64,000 bases of DNA. It comes from Litoreibacter ponti. GTDB lineage: Bacteria; Pseudomonadota; Alphaproteobacteria; Rhodobacterales; Rhodobacteraceae. The notes beneath the pieces were generated by a model that searched no databases, was not told where the DNA came from, and was given only the letters and a program-made list of their open reading frames with translations. A program made the translations under genes and the position numbers. Position 1 is the stretch's first letter. Each line of letters starts with the position of its first letter. This document shows, in pieces, positions 1-9,011 of the stretch. The stretch is taken from contig NZ_QBKS01000001.1 of NCBI RefSeq assembly GCF_003054285.1, positions 1,302,001-1,366,000 on the forward strand, given 5' to 3'.

Positions 1-1
1 G

Positions 2-451
2 CTCTACGCGGTCCTGCAGGATGGTGCGCTCACCGGCACCCCGGTCGCACCGATCATCTACGGCGAGAGCATCGGCGCGGCCGTGACGATCCACCTTGTC
101 GCGTCCCACGCCATGGATCACGGCTGGACGCGGCCCAAGGCGATCATCCTTGAGGCGCCGTTCACGTCGCTGCGCGATGTCGCCGCCCATCTCCACCCCA
201 GCCTGCCGCTCGCAACGGGGCTGATGCTGAGCCAGTGGCGCAGCATCGACTACGCCCCGCAGATACGCGCGCCACTCCTGATCCTGCATGGGATCGAGGA
301 CGACCTGATTCCGCTTGAGATGGGCGAGGCGATCCTTCGTGCCGCAGGCTCACAGGACAAGACGCTTTACCCGGTCGAGGGCGCGGGGCATATCAACGTC
401 TGGACCGGGGCCGCGCAGCGCAGGCTTTACCGGTTTCTGAGCCAATTCTGA
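2..451 (+). CDS. Alpha/beta hydrolase, 5'-truncated by window edge
   Basis: Only the C-terminal part is in the window; the frame is already open at base 2. A GxSxG nucleophile elbow (GESIG, preceded by IIY) lies near the left edge, with a later HGIEDDLIP segment that would carry the acid residue and a GAGHINVW segment that would carry the histidine. That order and spacing are typical of serine alpha/beta hydrolases of the FrsA/Bem46-like type. The substrate cannot be told. It ends 8 bases before the next gene on the same strand, so the two are probably co-transcribed. An internal ATG at 83 lies after the nucleophile serine and cannot be the real start. Confidence 0.8.
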   Translation, partial: LYAVLQDGALTGTPVAPIIYGESIGAAVTIHLVASHAMDHGWTRPKAIILEAPFTSLRDVAAHLHPSLPLATGLMLSQWRSIDYAPQIRAPLLILHGIEDDLIPLEMGEAILRAAGSQDKTLYPVEGAGHINVWTGAAQRRLYRFLSQF

Positions 452-459
452 GGCCCGCC

Positions 460-1593
460 ATGGACCACCACGCCAAGTTCCCCGCGATCAGCGATCTGAA
501 AGCCCGCGCGCGCCGACGCATCCCGCACTTCGTCTGGGAATATCTCGACAGCGCGACGGGGACGGAGGCGACGCTCCGGCGCAACCGGACCGAGCTGGAC
601 CGCGTGCTGTTCGAGCCCTCGATCCTGCATGGCGAATTCACACCCGATCTGACCACCCGTTTTCTGGGTCATGACTACCCGCTGCCCTTCGGCATCGCCC
701 CCGTGGGCATGTCAGGGCTGATCTGGCCCGGTGCGGAAAAGACGCTGGCCCGCGCGGCAGCGCAGCTTGGCATCCCTTATTCCATGTCCACTGTCGCCAC
801 CCAAACACCGGAGGATGTGGCCCCACATCTCGGCGCGCAGGCCTGGTTTCAGATGTATCCGCCCCGCGACCCCGACATTCGCGCCGACATGATGGCCCGC
901 GCGCGGGCGGCGGGGTTCACGGCGCTGATCCTGACGGTCGACGTTCCGGTCGCCTCGCGGCGGGAGCGCCAGACCCGGGGCGGGCTGACTCAGCCGCCGC
1001 GGCTCACCGGCAGGCTCGCGGTGCAGGCCGCGATGCGCCCGGCGTGGCTGAACGGTATCCGGCAGACCGGCATGCCGCGCATGAAGCTGATGGACAGCTA
1101 TGCTGATCAGTCGGTGAAGCTGTCCTCGACAGAGCATGTCGGCTACCTTCTGCGCACCTCACCCGACTGGGATTACCTGCACAGGCTTCGTGATGAATGG
1201 GACGGTCCTCTGTTGGTCAAAGGCGTGGCCAATCCGCAGGATGCAGAGTGGCTGGAGCAAGCGGGCGTCGATGCTATCTGGGTGTCGAACCACGCGGGCC
1301 GCCAATTCGATGGAGGCCCCTCGACCATCGAGCGGCTCCCCCTTGTGCGCGCCGCGACGAAGCTGCCGCTCGTTATGGATAGCGGGATCGAAGGTGGTTT
1401 GGATATCTTGCGTGCGCTCGCCCTAGGGGCGGATTTCGTCATGCTGGGCCGCGCGTGGCACTACGCGCTCGGCGCGATCGGCGACGCAGGCCCCGCGCAT
1501 CTGGCGGATATGCTTGCCAAGGACATGGCTTCCAATATGGGCCAACTCGGCGCGCGCGATCTGACGATGCTGGCCGACAGGCTGGTTCGGTAG
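460..1593 (+). CDS. FMN-dependent alpha-hydroxy-acid oxidase/dehydrogenase (LldD family)
   Basis: A 377-residue TIM-barrel flavoenzyme of the L-lactate dehydrogenase/glycolate oxidase family, which oxidises L-2-hydroxy acids to 2-oxo acids with FMN. Visible family motifs: PFGIAPVGMSGL (about 76-87), the Lys at about 254 (LLVKGV), the active-site block SNHAGRQFDGG (276-286, His278 and Arg281), and the FMN-phosphate segment with DSGIEGG (307-313) and GADFVMLGR (323-331). The usual block is SNHGGRQLDG, so Ala and Phe here are mild substitutions. Full family length. The exact substrate (lactate, glycolate, mandelate) is not decidable. It follows the hydrolase gene by 8 bases. Confidence 0.88.
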   Translation: MDHHAKFPAISDLKARARRRIPHFVWEYLDSATGTEATLRRNRTELDRVLFEPSILHGEFTPDLTTRFLGHDYPLPFGIAPVGMSGLIWPGAEKTLARAAAQLGIPYSMSTVATQTPEDVAPHLGAQAWFQMYPPRDPDIRADMMARARAAGFTALILTVDVPVASRRERQTRGGLTQPPRLTGRLAVQAAMRPAWLNGIRQTGMPRMKLMDSYADQSVKLSSTEHVGYLLRTSPDWDYLHRLRDEWDGPLLVKGVANPQDAEWLEQAGVDAIWVSNHAGRQFDGGPSTIERLPLVRAATKLPLVMDSGIEGGLDILRALALGADFVMLGRAWHYALGAIGDAGPAHLADMLAKDMASNMGQLGARDLTMLADRLVR

Positions 1594-1601
1594 GCAAAAG
1601 A

Positions 1602-1627
1602 AAACGGGCCCCCGAGGGGACCCGTTT
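1602..1627. terminator. Terminator hairpin between convergent genes
   Basis: Arms AAACGGGCCCCC and GGGGACCCGTTT pair with one mismatch around a 2-base loop. It lies between the stop of the hydroxy-acid oxidase gene and the stop of the cupredoxin gene. The arms end in A and T runs on both sides, so it could serve both strands. Confidence 0.7.
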
Positions 1628-1647
1628 CCACGTCAAATTAACCTGAT

Positions 1648-2124
1648 TTAGCTGGTCTGTTCATCTTCTTCTTCGACATCCACCACGCTTGCGCGGGCTT
1701 CTTCGACCAAGGCTTCGATCTTCTTGCCGCCTTTGCCCGGAATGCGGGCGTCAAGGATCTGTTCGGCATTGCTGACGTCATCATTCACCATGATCAAAGC
1801 GACCATACCCATGGCCTGGTGCGGGGTACAGATGACCGCGGTCAGACCCGCTTCGGTCACCTCATACTCGACGGCTTTGTTGATCTTGCCGCGGAAGGGT
1901 TCTTGACCTTCCGGTACCGCGTTCTTCACCGACGCGGCATTGTGCGATTTGTCGGTCGGCACAAAGCGGATCACATCGCCGATCTCGGCACGGATCAACT
2001 CCTCGCTGAAGACCATACGCTCGCCTTCGTCATTCTTGTTCAGCATCTCGATTTCGATCGTCTCTGCCATCGCGCCAATGGCGGTGCCAAGGGTCAGTGC
2101 CGTGCTCATAATCAGGGTACGCAT
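1648..2124 (-). CDS. Pseudoazurin-type cupredoxin, exported
   Basis: A 158-residue type 1 blue-copper protein. The start chosen (ATG at 2124) follows an AGGAG ribosome site by 6 bases and begins directly with a signal peptide (MRTLIM ... AMA, cleavage near residue 20); an upstream in-frame start would add 18 non-hydrophobic residues. The copper ligands are visible: His in KSHNAAS, then Cys, His and Met in ICTPHQAMGM, the pseudoazurin order. Such proteins shuttle electrons in the periplasm, for example to nitrite reductase or a terminal oxidase. The mature part is followed by an acidic C-terminal tail of about 50 residues that standard pseudoazurins lack. No denitrification gene is nearby, so the partner is unknown. 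Confidence 0.85.
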   Translation of the reverse strand: MRTLIMSTALTLGTAIGAMAETIEIEMLNKNDEGERMVFSEELIRAEIGDVIRFVPTDKSHNAASVKNAVPEGQEPFRGKINKAVEYEVTEAGLTAVICTPHQAMGMVALIMVNDDVSNAEQILDARIPGKGGKKIEALVEEARASVVDVEEEDEQTS

Positions 2125-2323
2125 AAGTAACTCCTTTGCTGTTTGCATCTGCCTGGAAAACGGGTCGGCCGAGGGCAAAGTTCCTGCTTTCTGCCAATCG
2201 CGACAGGTTTACGCACCCCCCCACAGCACGCGGGCCGGGCGGGCTACCCAGTTGTAACCAGTTTACGACACGGCACTTTCTGCCTATTCATGCTGCAACT
2301 GCAAAAAGAAGGGCTCCGCTGCT

Positions 2324-5300
2324 ATGGCCGACTTCAAGAAAATCCTCATTGCGAACCGCGGCGAAATCGCCATCCGCGTCATGCGCGCCGCCAACGAGAT
2401 GGGGAAGAAAACCGTCGCCGTCTACGCCGAGGAGGACAAGCTGGGCCTGCACCGCTTCAAGGCGGACGAGGCCTACAAGATCGGCGAGGGTCTGGGCCCG
2501 GTCGCAGCCTACCTGAGCATTGAAGAGATCATCCGCGTCGCCAAGATGTCCGGCGCCGACGCGATCCACCCGGGCTACGGCCTGCTGTCCGAGAACCCGG
2601 AATTTGTCGACGCCTGCGATGCAGCGGGCATCAAATTCATCGGCCCCAAGGCCGCGACCATGCGCGCGCTCGGCGACAAGGCCTCCGCCCGGCAAGTGGC
2701 AATCGCGGCGGGCGTGCCGGTCATTCCCGCCACGGACGTGCTGGGCGACGACATGGCGACCATCAAGAAAGAGGCGGCCGAAGTCGGTTACCCGCTGATG
2801 CTGAAGGCCAGCTGGGGCGGCGGCGGACGTGGGATGCGCCCGATCATGTCCGAGGACGAGCTGGAAGAGAAAGTGCTCGAAGGCCGCCGTGAGGCGGAAG
2901 CCGCCTTCGGCAATGGCGAAGGCTATCTGGAGAAGATGATCCAGAAGGCCCGCCACGTGGAAGTCCAGATCCTCGGCGACAGCCACGGGCAAATCTACCA
3001 CCTCTACGAGCGCGACTGCTCGGTCCAGCGCCGCAACCAGAAGGTCGTCGAACGCGCCCCCGCGCCGTACCTGTCCGGCACGCAGCGCGAAAAGATCTGC
3101 CAGCTCGGCAAGAAAATCTGCGAGCATGTGAACTACGAATGCGCAGGCACGGTCGAGTTCCTGATGGATATGGCCTCGGGCGAGTTTTACTTCATCGAGG
3201 TGAACCCCCGCGTGCAGGTCGAACACACCGTCACCGAGGAAGTGACCGGCATCGACATCGTACGCGCGCAGATCCTGATCGCCGAGGGCAAGAGCCTGAT
3301 CGAGGCCACCGGCTGCGCGTCGCAATATGACGTCAAGCTCGACGGCCACGCGCTGCAGTGCCGGGTGACGACCGAGGACCCGCAAAACAATTTTATCCCC
3401 GATTATGGCCGCATCACCGCCTATCGCGGAGCGACTGGCATGGGCATCCGCCTTGATGGCGGCACGGCCTATTCCGGCGCGGTGATCACGCGCTACTACG
3501 ACTCGCTGCTGGAAAAAGTCACCGCCTGGGCCCCCACGCCAGAGGCCGCGATTGCCCGCATGGACCGCGCCCTGCGCGAGTTCCGCATCCGGGGCGTCAG
3601 CACCAACATCGCCTTTGTCGAGAACCTGCTGAAGCACCCGACCTTCCTGAACTACGAGTACCACACCAAGTTCATCGACGAGACGCCGGAGCTGTTCGAT
3701 TTCAAACCGCGCCGCGACCGCGCGACGAAAATCCTGACCTACATCGCCGACATCACGGTGAACGGCCACCCCGAGACGGAAGGCAGGCCAGAGCCCGCCG
3801 AGCGCCGCACCCCCAAGGCCCCCGCCCCCGTGGGCGAGCCCGCCTATGGCACGCGCAACATTCTGGAAGATCACGGGCCGCAAGCCGTGGCGGACTGGAT
3901 GAGCGAGCAGAAGCAGCTGCTGATCACCGACACCACGATGCGCGACGGGCACCAGTCACTGCTGGCGACCCGGATGCGCTCGATCGACATGATCCGCGTG
4001 GCGCCGACCTATGCGGCGAACATGCCCGGCCTGTTCTCGATGGAATGCTGGGGCGGGGCCACGTTCGACGTGGCCTACCGTTTCCTGCAGGAATGCCCTT
4101 GGCAGCGCCTGCGCGACCTGCGCGCGGCCATGCCGAACCTGATGACCCAGATGCTGCTGCGCGCCTCCAACGGCGTGGGCTACACCAATTACCCCGACAA
4201 TGTCGTGCAGGAATTCGTGCGTCAGGCGGCAGAGACCGGCGTCGATGTCTTCCGCGTCTTCGACAGCCTCAACTGGGTCGAAAACATGCGCGTCGCGATG
4301 GATGCCGTGGTTGAGAGCGGCAAGGTCTGCGAAGGCTCGATCTGCTACACTGGCGACCTGCTGAACCCCGAGCGCAGCAAATATGACCTGAAATACTACG
4401 TCGATATGGGCAAGCAGCTGAAGGATGCAGGCGCCCATGTGCTGGGGCTGAAAGACATGGCGGGTCTGCTTAAACCCGCCTCGGCCACGATCCTCGTCAA
4501 GGCGCTGAAAGAAGAGGTCGGCCTGCCAATCCACTTCCACACCCATGACACGGCAGGCATCGCGTGTGCCACGATCCTTGCGGCCTCCGAGGCAGGGGTC
4601 GATGCGGTCGACTGCGCCATGGACGCGCTGTCAGGTAACACGTCTCAGGCCACGCTCGGCACGATTGTCGAGGCGCTGGCCAACACCGAACGTGACACCG
4701 GGCTCGACATCAAGACCGTGCGGCAGATCAGCGACTATTGGGAAGCCGTGCGCGGGCAATACGCGGCGTTTGAAAGCGGCATGCAGGCCCCGGCCTCCGA
4801 GGTCTATTTGCACGAGATGCCCGGCGGGCAGTTCACCAATCTCAAGGCGCAGGCCCGCTCCGTTGGCTTGGAAGAGCGCTGGCACGAGGTCGCCCAGACC
4901 TATGCCGATGTGAACCAGATGTTTGGCGATATCGTGAAGGTCACGCCGTCCTCCAAAGTGGTGGGCGACATGGCGCTGATGATGGTCAGCCAAGGCCTGA
5001 CGCGGGCCGAGGTCGAGGACCCGAAGACCGACGTAGCCTTCCCCGACAGCGTCGTGGACATGATGCGCGGCTCGCTCGGCCAGCCCCCGGGCGGCTGGCC
5101 CAAGGCGATCCAGAAGAAGATCCTGAAAGGCGAGAAGCCGTCGACCAAGCGCCCCGGCGAAGAGCTGGAGCCGGTCGATCTGGAAGCCGTGCGGGCCGAA
5201 GTCTCCGCCAAGCTTGACGGGCAGGAGATCGATAACGAGGATCTCAACGGCTACCTGATGTATCCTAAGGTCTTCACCGACTACGCCGCCCGCCACGAGA

Positions 5301-5761
5301 CCTACGGCCCCGTGCGCACTCTGCCCACGCGGACGTTCTTCTACGGCATGGAGCCGGGCGAGGAAATCAGCGCCGAGATCGACCCGGGCAAGACGCTTGA
5401 AATCCGCTGTCAGGCGATGGGCGAGACCAACGAGCTGGGCGAGGCGAAGGTGTTCTTCGAGCTCAACGGCCAGCCCCGCGTGATCCGTGTGCCCAACCGC
5501 AAGGCGAACGCGGCAGCGGCGCGGATGCCCAAGGCGGAGGTTGGCAACCCCAACCATATCGGCGCGCCGATGCCGGGCGTCGTGGCGACCGTGGCGGCCC
5601 GCGTCGGCGCGGAGGTCAAGGAAGGCGATCTGCTGCTGACCATCGAGGCGATGAAGATGGAGACCGGCATCCACGCCGAGCGTGACGCGGTGATCAAGGC
5701 CGTGCATGTGACGCCGGGCGGCCAGATTGATGCCAAGGACCTTCTGGTCGAGCTGGAGTGA
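2324..5761 (+). CDS. pyc: Pyruvate carboxylase
   Basis: A 1145-residue single-chain biotin enzyme that makes oxaloacetate from pyruvate, bicarbonate and ATP. Domains in order: biotin carboxylase with the N-terminal KILIANRGEIAIRV, the glycine-rich ATP loop GGGGRGMR (about 165-172) and ENPRVQVEHTVTEEV; carboxyltransferase with ITDTTMRDGHQS (about 535) and the metal/carboxylated-Lys region GLKDMAGL; and a C-terminal biotinyl domain with AMKMETG, biotin on Lys1111. Length matches the alpha4 pyruvate carboxylases. It starts divergently from the cupredoxin gene with about 200 bases between starts. This is the main anaplerotic enzyme in roseobacters. Confidence 0.97.
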   Translation: MADFKKILIANRGEIAIRVMRAANEMGKKTVAVYAEEDKLGLHRFKADEAYKIGEGLGPVAAYLSIEEIIRVAKMSGADAIHPGYGLLSENPEFVDACDAAGIKFIGPKAATMRALGDKASARQVAIAAGVPVIPATDVLGDDMATIKKEAAEVGYPLMLKASWGGGGRGMRPIMSEDELEEKVLEGRREAEAAFGNGEGYLEKMIQKARHVEVQILGDSHGQIYHLYERDCSVQRRNQKVVERAPAPYLSGTQREKICQLGKKICEHVNYECAGTVEFLMDMASGEFYFIEVNPRVQVEHTVTEEVTGIDIVRAQILIAEGKSLIEATGCASQYDVKLDGHALQCRVTTEDPQNNFIPDYGRITAYRGATGMGIRLDGGTAYSGAVITRYYDSLLEKVTAWAPTPEAAIARMDRALREFRIRGVSTNIAFVENLLKHPTFLNYEYHTKFIDETPELFDFKPRRDRATKILTYIADITVNGHPETEGRPEPAERRTPKAPAPVGEPAYGTRNILEDHGPQAVADWMSEQKQLLITDTTMRDGHQSLLATRMRSIDMIRVAPTYAANMPGLFSMECWGGATFDVAYRFLQECPWQRLRDLRAAMPNLMTQMLLRASNGVGYTNYPDNVVQEFVRQAAETGVDVFRVFDSLNWVENMRVAMDAVVESGKVCEGSICYTGDLLNPERSKYDLKYYVDMGKQLKDAGAHVLGLKDMAGLLKPASATILVKALKEEVGLPIHFHTHDTAGIACATILAASEAGVDAVDCAMDALSGNTSQATLGTIVEALANTERDTGLDIKTVRQISDYWEAVRGQYAAFESGMQAPASEVYLHEMPGGQFTNLKAQARSVGLEERWHEVAQTYADVNQMFGDIVKVTPSSKVVGDMALMMVSQGLTRAEVEDPKTDVAFPDSVVDMMRGSLGQPPGGWPKAIQKKILKGEKPSTKRPGEELEPVDLEAVRAEVSAKLDGQEIDNEDLNGYLMYPKVFTDYAARHETYGPVRTLPTRTFFYGMEPGEEISAEIDPGKTLEIRCQAMGETNELGEAKVFFELNGQPRVIRVPNRKANAAAARMPKAEVGNPNHIGAPMPGVVATVAARVGAEVKEGDLLLTIEAMKMETGIHAERDAVIKAVHVTPGGQIDAKDLLVELE

Positions 5762-5764
5762 GTC

Positions 5765-6550
5765 TTGAAACTTCTGGTTGTGACTGATCCCCATATCGTG
5801 GAGCCGGGGGGAGAGATCATCGACCTTGATCCCTCTGCCAGGCTGGCCGGGGTTCTTGACCATGCCATGGCCCATCAGGGTGATGCGGATCACTTGGTGA
5901 TCCTGGGTGATTTGACCCATCACGGACGAGTGGAGCAATACCGCGAGCTGGAGCGGATATTGGGCCGCGTGACCGGGCCGATGACCCTGATGCTGGGCAA
6001 TCATGACGTGCGAAACGGCTTTCACGCGGTCTTTGGCGGCGCGGGCTTCGTGCAGGAAGTCGTCGACCTTGGCACCCACAGACTGATCTGCCTCGACACC
6101 CTCGACGAAGAGGCTGAGCCGCTGCATTCGGGGGTTCTGTGCGACGCGCGGCTCAATTGGCTGCAGGCGCGGCTGGGGGAAAGCGACCTGCCCGTGATCC
6201 TGGCGCTACATCACCCCTGCTTCAAGACCGGGTTCAACGGGATGGACCGCATCCGGCTGCGCAACGAAGACGCGCTGATCCAAATCATCCGTGACAGCGG
6301 CAAGGTCGTGCAGCTTCTCTGCGGCCATGTGCATCGCACGATTTCTGGCGTGGCCCATGGGCTGCCCTTCGCGGTGTTCAAAAGCCCCTGTCACCAGATG
6401 CCGATGATGCTGGGCGCGCCCGGCAGCAGCCATTCAGTGGACGAGCCCGGCGCGTACGGAATCGTGCTGACCGGGCCCGACGGGGTGGTCGTGCACAGTG
6501 TCGATATCGGGCTCAAAGCCGAGGCAACTGTGGACGGGCACTCGGCCTAG
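5765..6550 (+). CDS. Calcineurin-like metallophosphoesterase (CpdA-type)
   Basis: A 261-residue metal-dependent phosphodiesterase. The five metal motifs are present in order: DPHIV (8-12), GDLTHHG (48-54), GNHD (78-81), HHPC (about 145) and GHVHR (about 182). This pattern, with the His after the first Asp, is that of the class III cyclic-nucleotide phosphodiesterases (CpdA/YfcE-like group), so hydrolysis of cAMP or another phosphodiester is a reasonable guess. The start is TTG, 3 bases after the pyc stop; a GGAG sits inside the last pyc codons at the right distance, which indicates translational coupling with pyc. Confidence 0.85.
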   Translation: MKLLVVTDPHIVEPGGEIIDLDPSARLAGVLDHAMAHQGDADHLVILGDLTHHGRVEQYRELERILGRVTGPMTLMLGNHDVRNGFHAVFGGAGFVQEVVDLGTHRLICLDTLDEEAEPLHSGVLCDARLNWLQARLGESDLPVILALHHPCFKTGFNGMDRIRLRNEDALIQIIRDSGKVVQLLCGHVHRTISGVAHGLPFAVFKSPCHQMPMMLGAPGSSHSVDEPGAYGIVLTGPDGVVVHSVDIGLKAEATVDGHSA

Positions 6551-6635
6551 GCGAATTATCATGTCTTGCGCCTTGTTGCGCCCGGTTGCGGGACTTAGGT
6601 TGCGATGCAAGCAACCCTGAAAGGACCTCTCCCCC

Positions 6636-8465
6636 ATGCGCATGCCCTTCTCGCTCGGCCCGAAACAACCTCTGTTTGACCATCACGATGGCGGGGCCTT
6701 GGGCGATTTGCCGGAATGGGATCTGAGCGATCTCTACACCGCGCCGGAGGCCAAAGAGTTCAAGCGCGACATGGATTGGCTGGAGGCTGCCTGCGCAGAG
6801 TTCGCCAAGGATTACGAGGGCAAGCTGGGCGAGCTGGACGCCAAGGGGATGCTCGATTGCGTGCTGCGCTACGAGAAAATCGACCTGATCTCGGGCCGGA
6901 TCATGTCCTATGCGGGCCTGCGCTACTACCAGAACACCACCGACGCCGAACGCGCGCAATTTATGGCCAATGCGCAGGACAAGATCACCGCCTTCACCAC
7001 ACCGCTGGTCTTCTTCACGCTCGAGCTGAACCGCATCCCTGACGACCAGCTCGACGCGCTGTTCGAGGCCGACGCGGACCTTGCCCGCTACAAGCCGATC
7101 TTCGAGCGGCTGCGTGCCATGCGCCCCTACCAGCTGAGCGATGAGTTGGAGAAGTTCCTGCACGACCAATCCACCGTCGGCGCGGCCGCGTGGAACCGGC
7201 TGTTCGACGAGACCATCGCAGGGCTGCAATTCGAAGTGGACGGCGATGAGCTTGGCATCGAAGGCACGCTGAACCTTCTGACCGAGCAGGATCGCGCAAA
7301 GCGCGAGGCCGCCGCCCGCGAACTGGCCCGCGTCTTTGGCGACAACGTCAAACTCTTCTCCCGCGTGCACAACACGCTCGCTAAGGAGAAAGAGATCGGC
7401 GACCGCTGGCGCGGCATGCCCACGCCGCAAACCGGCCGCCACTTGGCCAACCATGTCGAGCCCGAGGTGGTCGAGGCGCTGCGCAATGCGGTTGTCGCCG
7501 CCTACCCGAAGCTGTCGCACCGCTACTATGAGCTGAAGCGCAAATGGCTGGGCCTCGACAAGATGCAGGTCTGGGACCGCAATGCGCCGCTGCCCATGGA
7601 AGACACCCGGCTCGTGGACTGGGAGGAGGCCGAGGCCACCGTGATGGAGGCCTATCACGACTTCGCGCCAGAGATGGCCGGCATCGCGGAGCCGTTCTTC
7701 AAGCGCGGCTGGATTGACGCAGGCGTGAAGCCCGGCAAGGCCCCCGGCGCCTTCGCCCACCCCACGGTGGCCGATGTGCACCCGTATGTGATGCTCAACT
7801 ACCTCGGCAAACCGCGCGATGTTATGACGCTGGCCCATGAGCTGGGCCATGGCGTGCACCAGGTGCTGGCGGCGGGGCAAGGCGAGCTGCTGTCCTCGAC
7901 GCCACTGACCCTGGCCGAGACCGCGAGCGTCTTCGGCGAGATGCTGACCTTCCGCAAGATGCTTGCGGGCGCCAAGACCCAGGCCGAGCGCAAGGTGCTG
8001 CTAGCGGGTAAGGTCGAGGACATGATCAACACGGTCGTCCGCCAGATCGCGTTTTACGATTTCGAGTGCAAGCTGCACGCCGCACGCGCGGGCGGGGAGT
8101 TGACCCCGGACCAGATCGGCGAGCTGTGGATGTCGGTGCAGGGCGAAAGCCTCGGCCCCGCGTTCGAGTTCATGGAGGGCTACGAGACCTTCTGGTCCTA
8201 CGTGCCGCACTTCGTGCACTCGCCCTTCTACGTCTACGCCTACGCGTTCGGCGACGGCTTGGTGAACGCGCTTTACGCGGTCTACGAGGAAGGCGGCGAC
8301 GACTTTCAGGACAAGTATTTCGACATGCTGAAGGCGGGCGGCTCCAAGCACCACAAGGAGCTTCTCGCGCCCTTCGGCCTCGACGCGTCGGACCCGAAAT
8401 TCTGGGACAAGGGCCTGTCGATGATCTCCGACATGATCGACGAGCTGGAGGCGATGGAGGGTTAG
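6636..8465 (+). CDS. pepF: M3 family oligoendopeptidase F
   Basis: A 609-residue cytosolic zinc metallopeptidase of the thimet/PepF group that trims oligopeptides. The zinc site is clear: HELGH at 401-405 within TLAHELGHGVHQ, and the third ligand Glu428 in LAETASVFGEM. The N-terminal part shows the long helical fold typical of PepF. An AAAGGA ribosome site precedes the ATG. There is no signal peptide. It is a single gene between the phosphoesterase and a RidA-like gene. Confidence 0.9.
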   Translation: MRMPFSLGPKQPLFDHHDGGALGDLPEWDLSDLYTAPEAKEFKRDMDWLEAACAEFAKDYEGKLGELDAKGMLDCVLRYEKIDLISGRIMSYAGLRYYQNTTDAERAQFMANAQDKITAFTTPLVFFTLELNRIPDDQLDALFEADADLARYKPIFERLRAMRPYQLSDELEKFLHDQSTVGAAAWNRLFDETIAGLQFEVDGDELGIEGTLNLLTEQDRAKREAAARELARVFGDNVKLFSRVHNTLAKEKEIGDRWRGMPTPQTGRHLANHVEPEVVEALRNAVVAAYPKLSHRYYELKRKWLGLDKMQVWDRNAPLPMEDTRLVDWEEAEATVMEAYHDFAPEMAGIAEPFFKRGWIDAGVKPGKAPGAFAHPTVADVHPYVMLNYLGKPRDVMTLAHELGHGVHQVLAAGQGELLSSTPLTLAETASVFGEMLTFRKMLAGAKTQAERKVLLAGKVEDMINTVVRQIAFYDFECKLHAARAGGELTPDQIGELWMSVQGESLGPAFEFMEGYETFWSYVPHFVHSPFYVYAYAFGDGLVNALYAVYEEGGDDFQDKYFDMLKAGGSKHHKELLAPFGLDASDPKFWDKGLSMISDMIDELEAMEG

Positions 8466-8546
8466 CGGGATGCGGCGCCTTTACGTGCCGTGCCGGTTTT
8501 TCCCGGTTGCGATCGGTCCCGTCTCAGTCATCCTCTCGCGGCCGGA

Positions 8547-8942
8547 ATGACCCGGCGGGCGCTGTATCCGGCGGGCTCCAAGCGCATCGCGGACGCGTTG
8601 AAGCTGTCTCCCGGCGTACTCTCGGGCGACCATGTCTTTCTGACCCGCGTGACCGGAAGCGGTGCAGACGGGACAATGCCTGCAGAGCCGGAACCCCAGT
8701 TCCGGCAGGCCTTCGACAAGATCGGCGCGGTGCTGGCGGAGGCCGGGCTGCTTTTCGGGTCCATTGTCGAAATGACGAGCTATCATGTCAGCCTGCGCGC
8801 GCATTTTGACACGTTCAACGCGGTCAGGGGCGACCATGTCTGCGAGCCCTACCCCGCCTGGACCGCCGTCGAGGTCGCAGGCCTGAGACGGGAGGGGGCG
8901 CTTGTTGAAATTCGGGTTATTGCGTCGCGCTTGGCGGGCTAA
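8547..8942 (+). CDS. RidA-family protein lacking the deaminase arginine
   Basis: A 131-residue YjgF/YER057c/UK114-fold protein. The ATG at 8547 is preferred because an upstream GTG at 8490 adds 19 residues unlike the family. Family features: LSPGVLSGDHVFLTRVTG near the N terminus, AGLLFGSIVEMTSYHV in the middle, YPAWTAVEVAGL near residue 105 and VEIRVIA at the C terminus. In E. coli RidA the sequence PARSCVEVA carries the catalytic Arg105; here that position is Trp (PAWTAVEVA), so enamine/imine deaminase activity is unlikely. The protein belongs to another Rid subfamily of unknown role. Confidence 0.8.
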   Translation: MTRRALYPAGSKRIADALKLSPGVLSGDHVFLTRVTGSGADGTMPAEPEPQFRQAFDKIGAVLAEAGLLFGSIVEMTSYHVSLRAHFDTFNAVRGDHVCEPYPAWTAVEVAGLRREGALVEIRVIASRLAG

Positions 8943-9011
8943 CGTGATACCCGGCCGATTGGGTCGCGACGGGCAGCCGTCATGCCACGAAAAACTCGGC
9001 CCCGGGGCGTA

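Noticed and set aside
2288..3952. Long minus-strand open frame antisense to pyc
   Set aside because: Antisense shadow of a GC-rich gene: composition is His/Arg/Ala/Gly/Val-rich with no motif, while the plus strand encodes a full pyruvate carboxylase.
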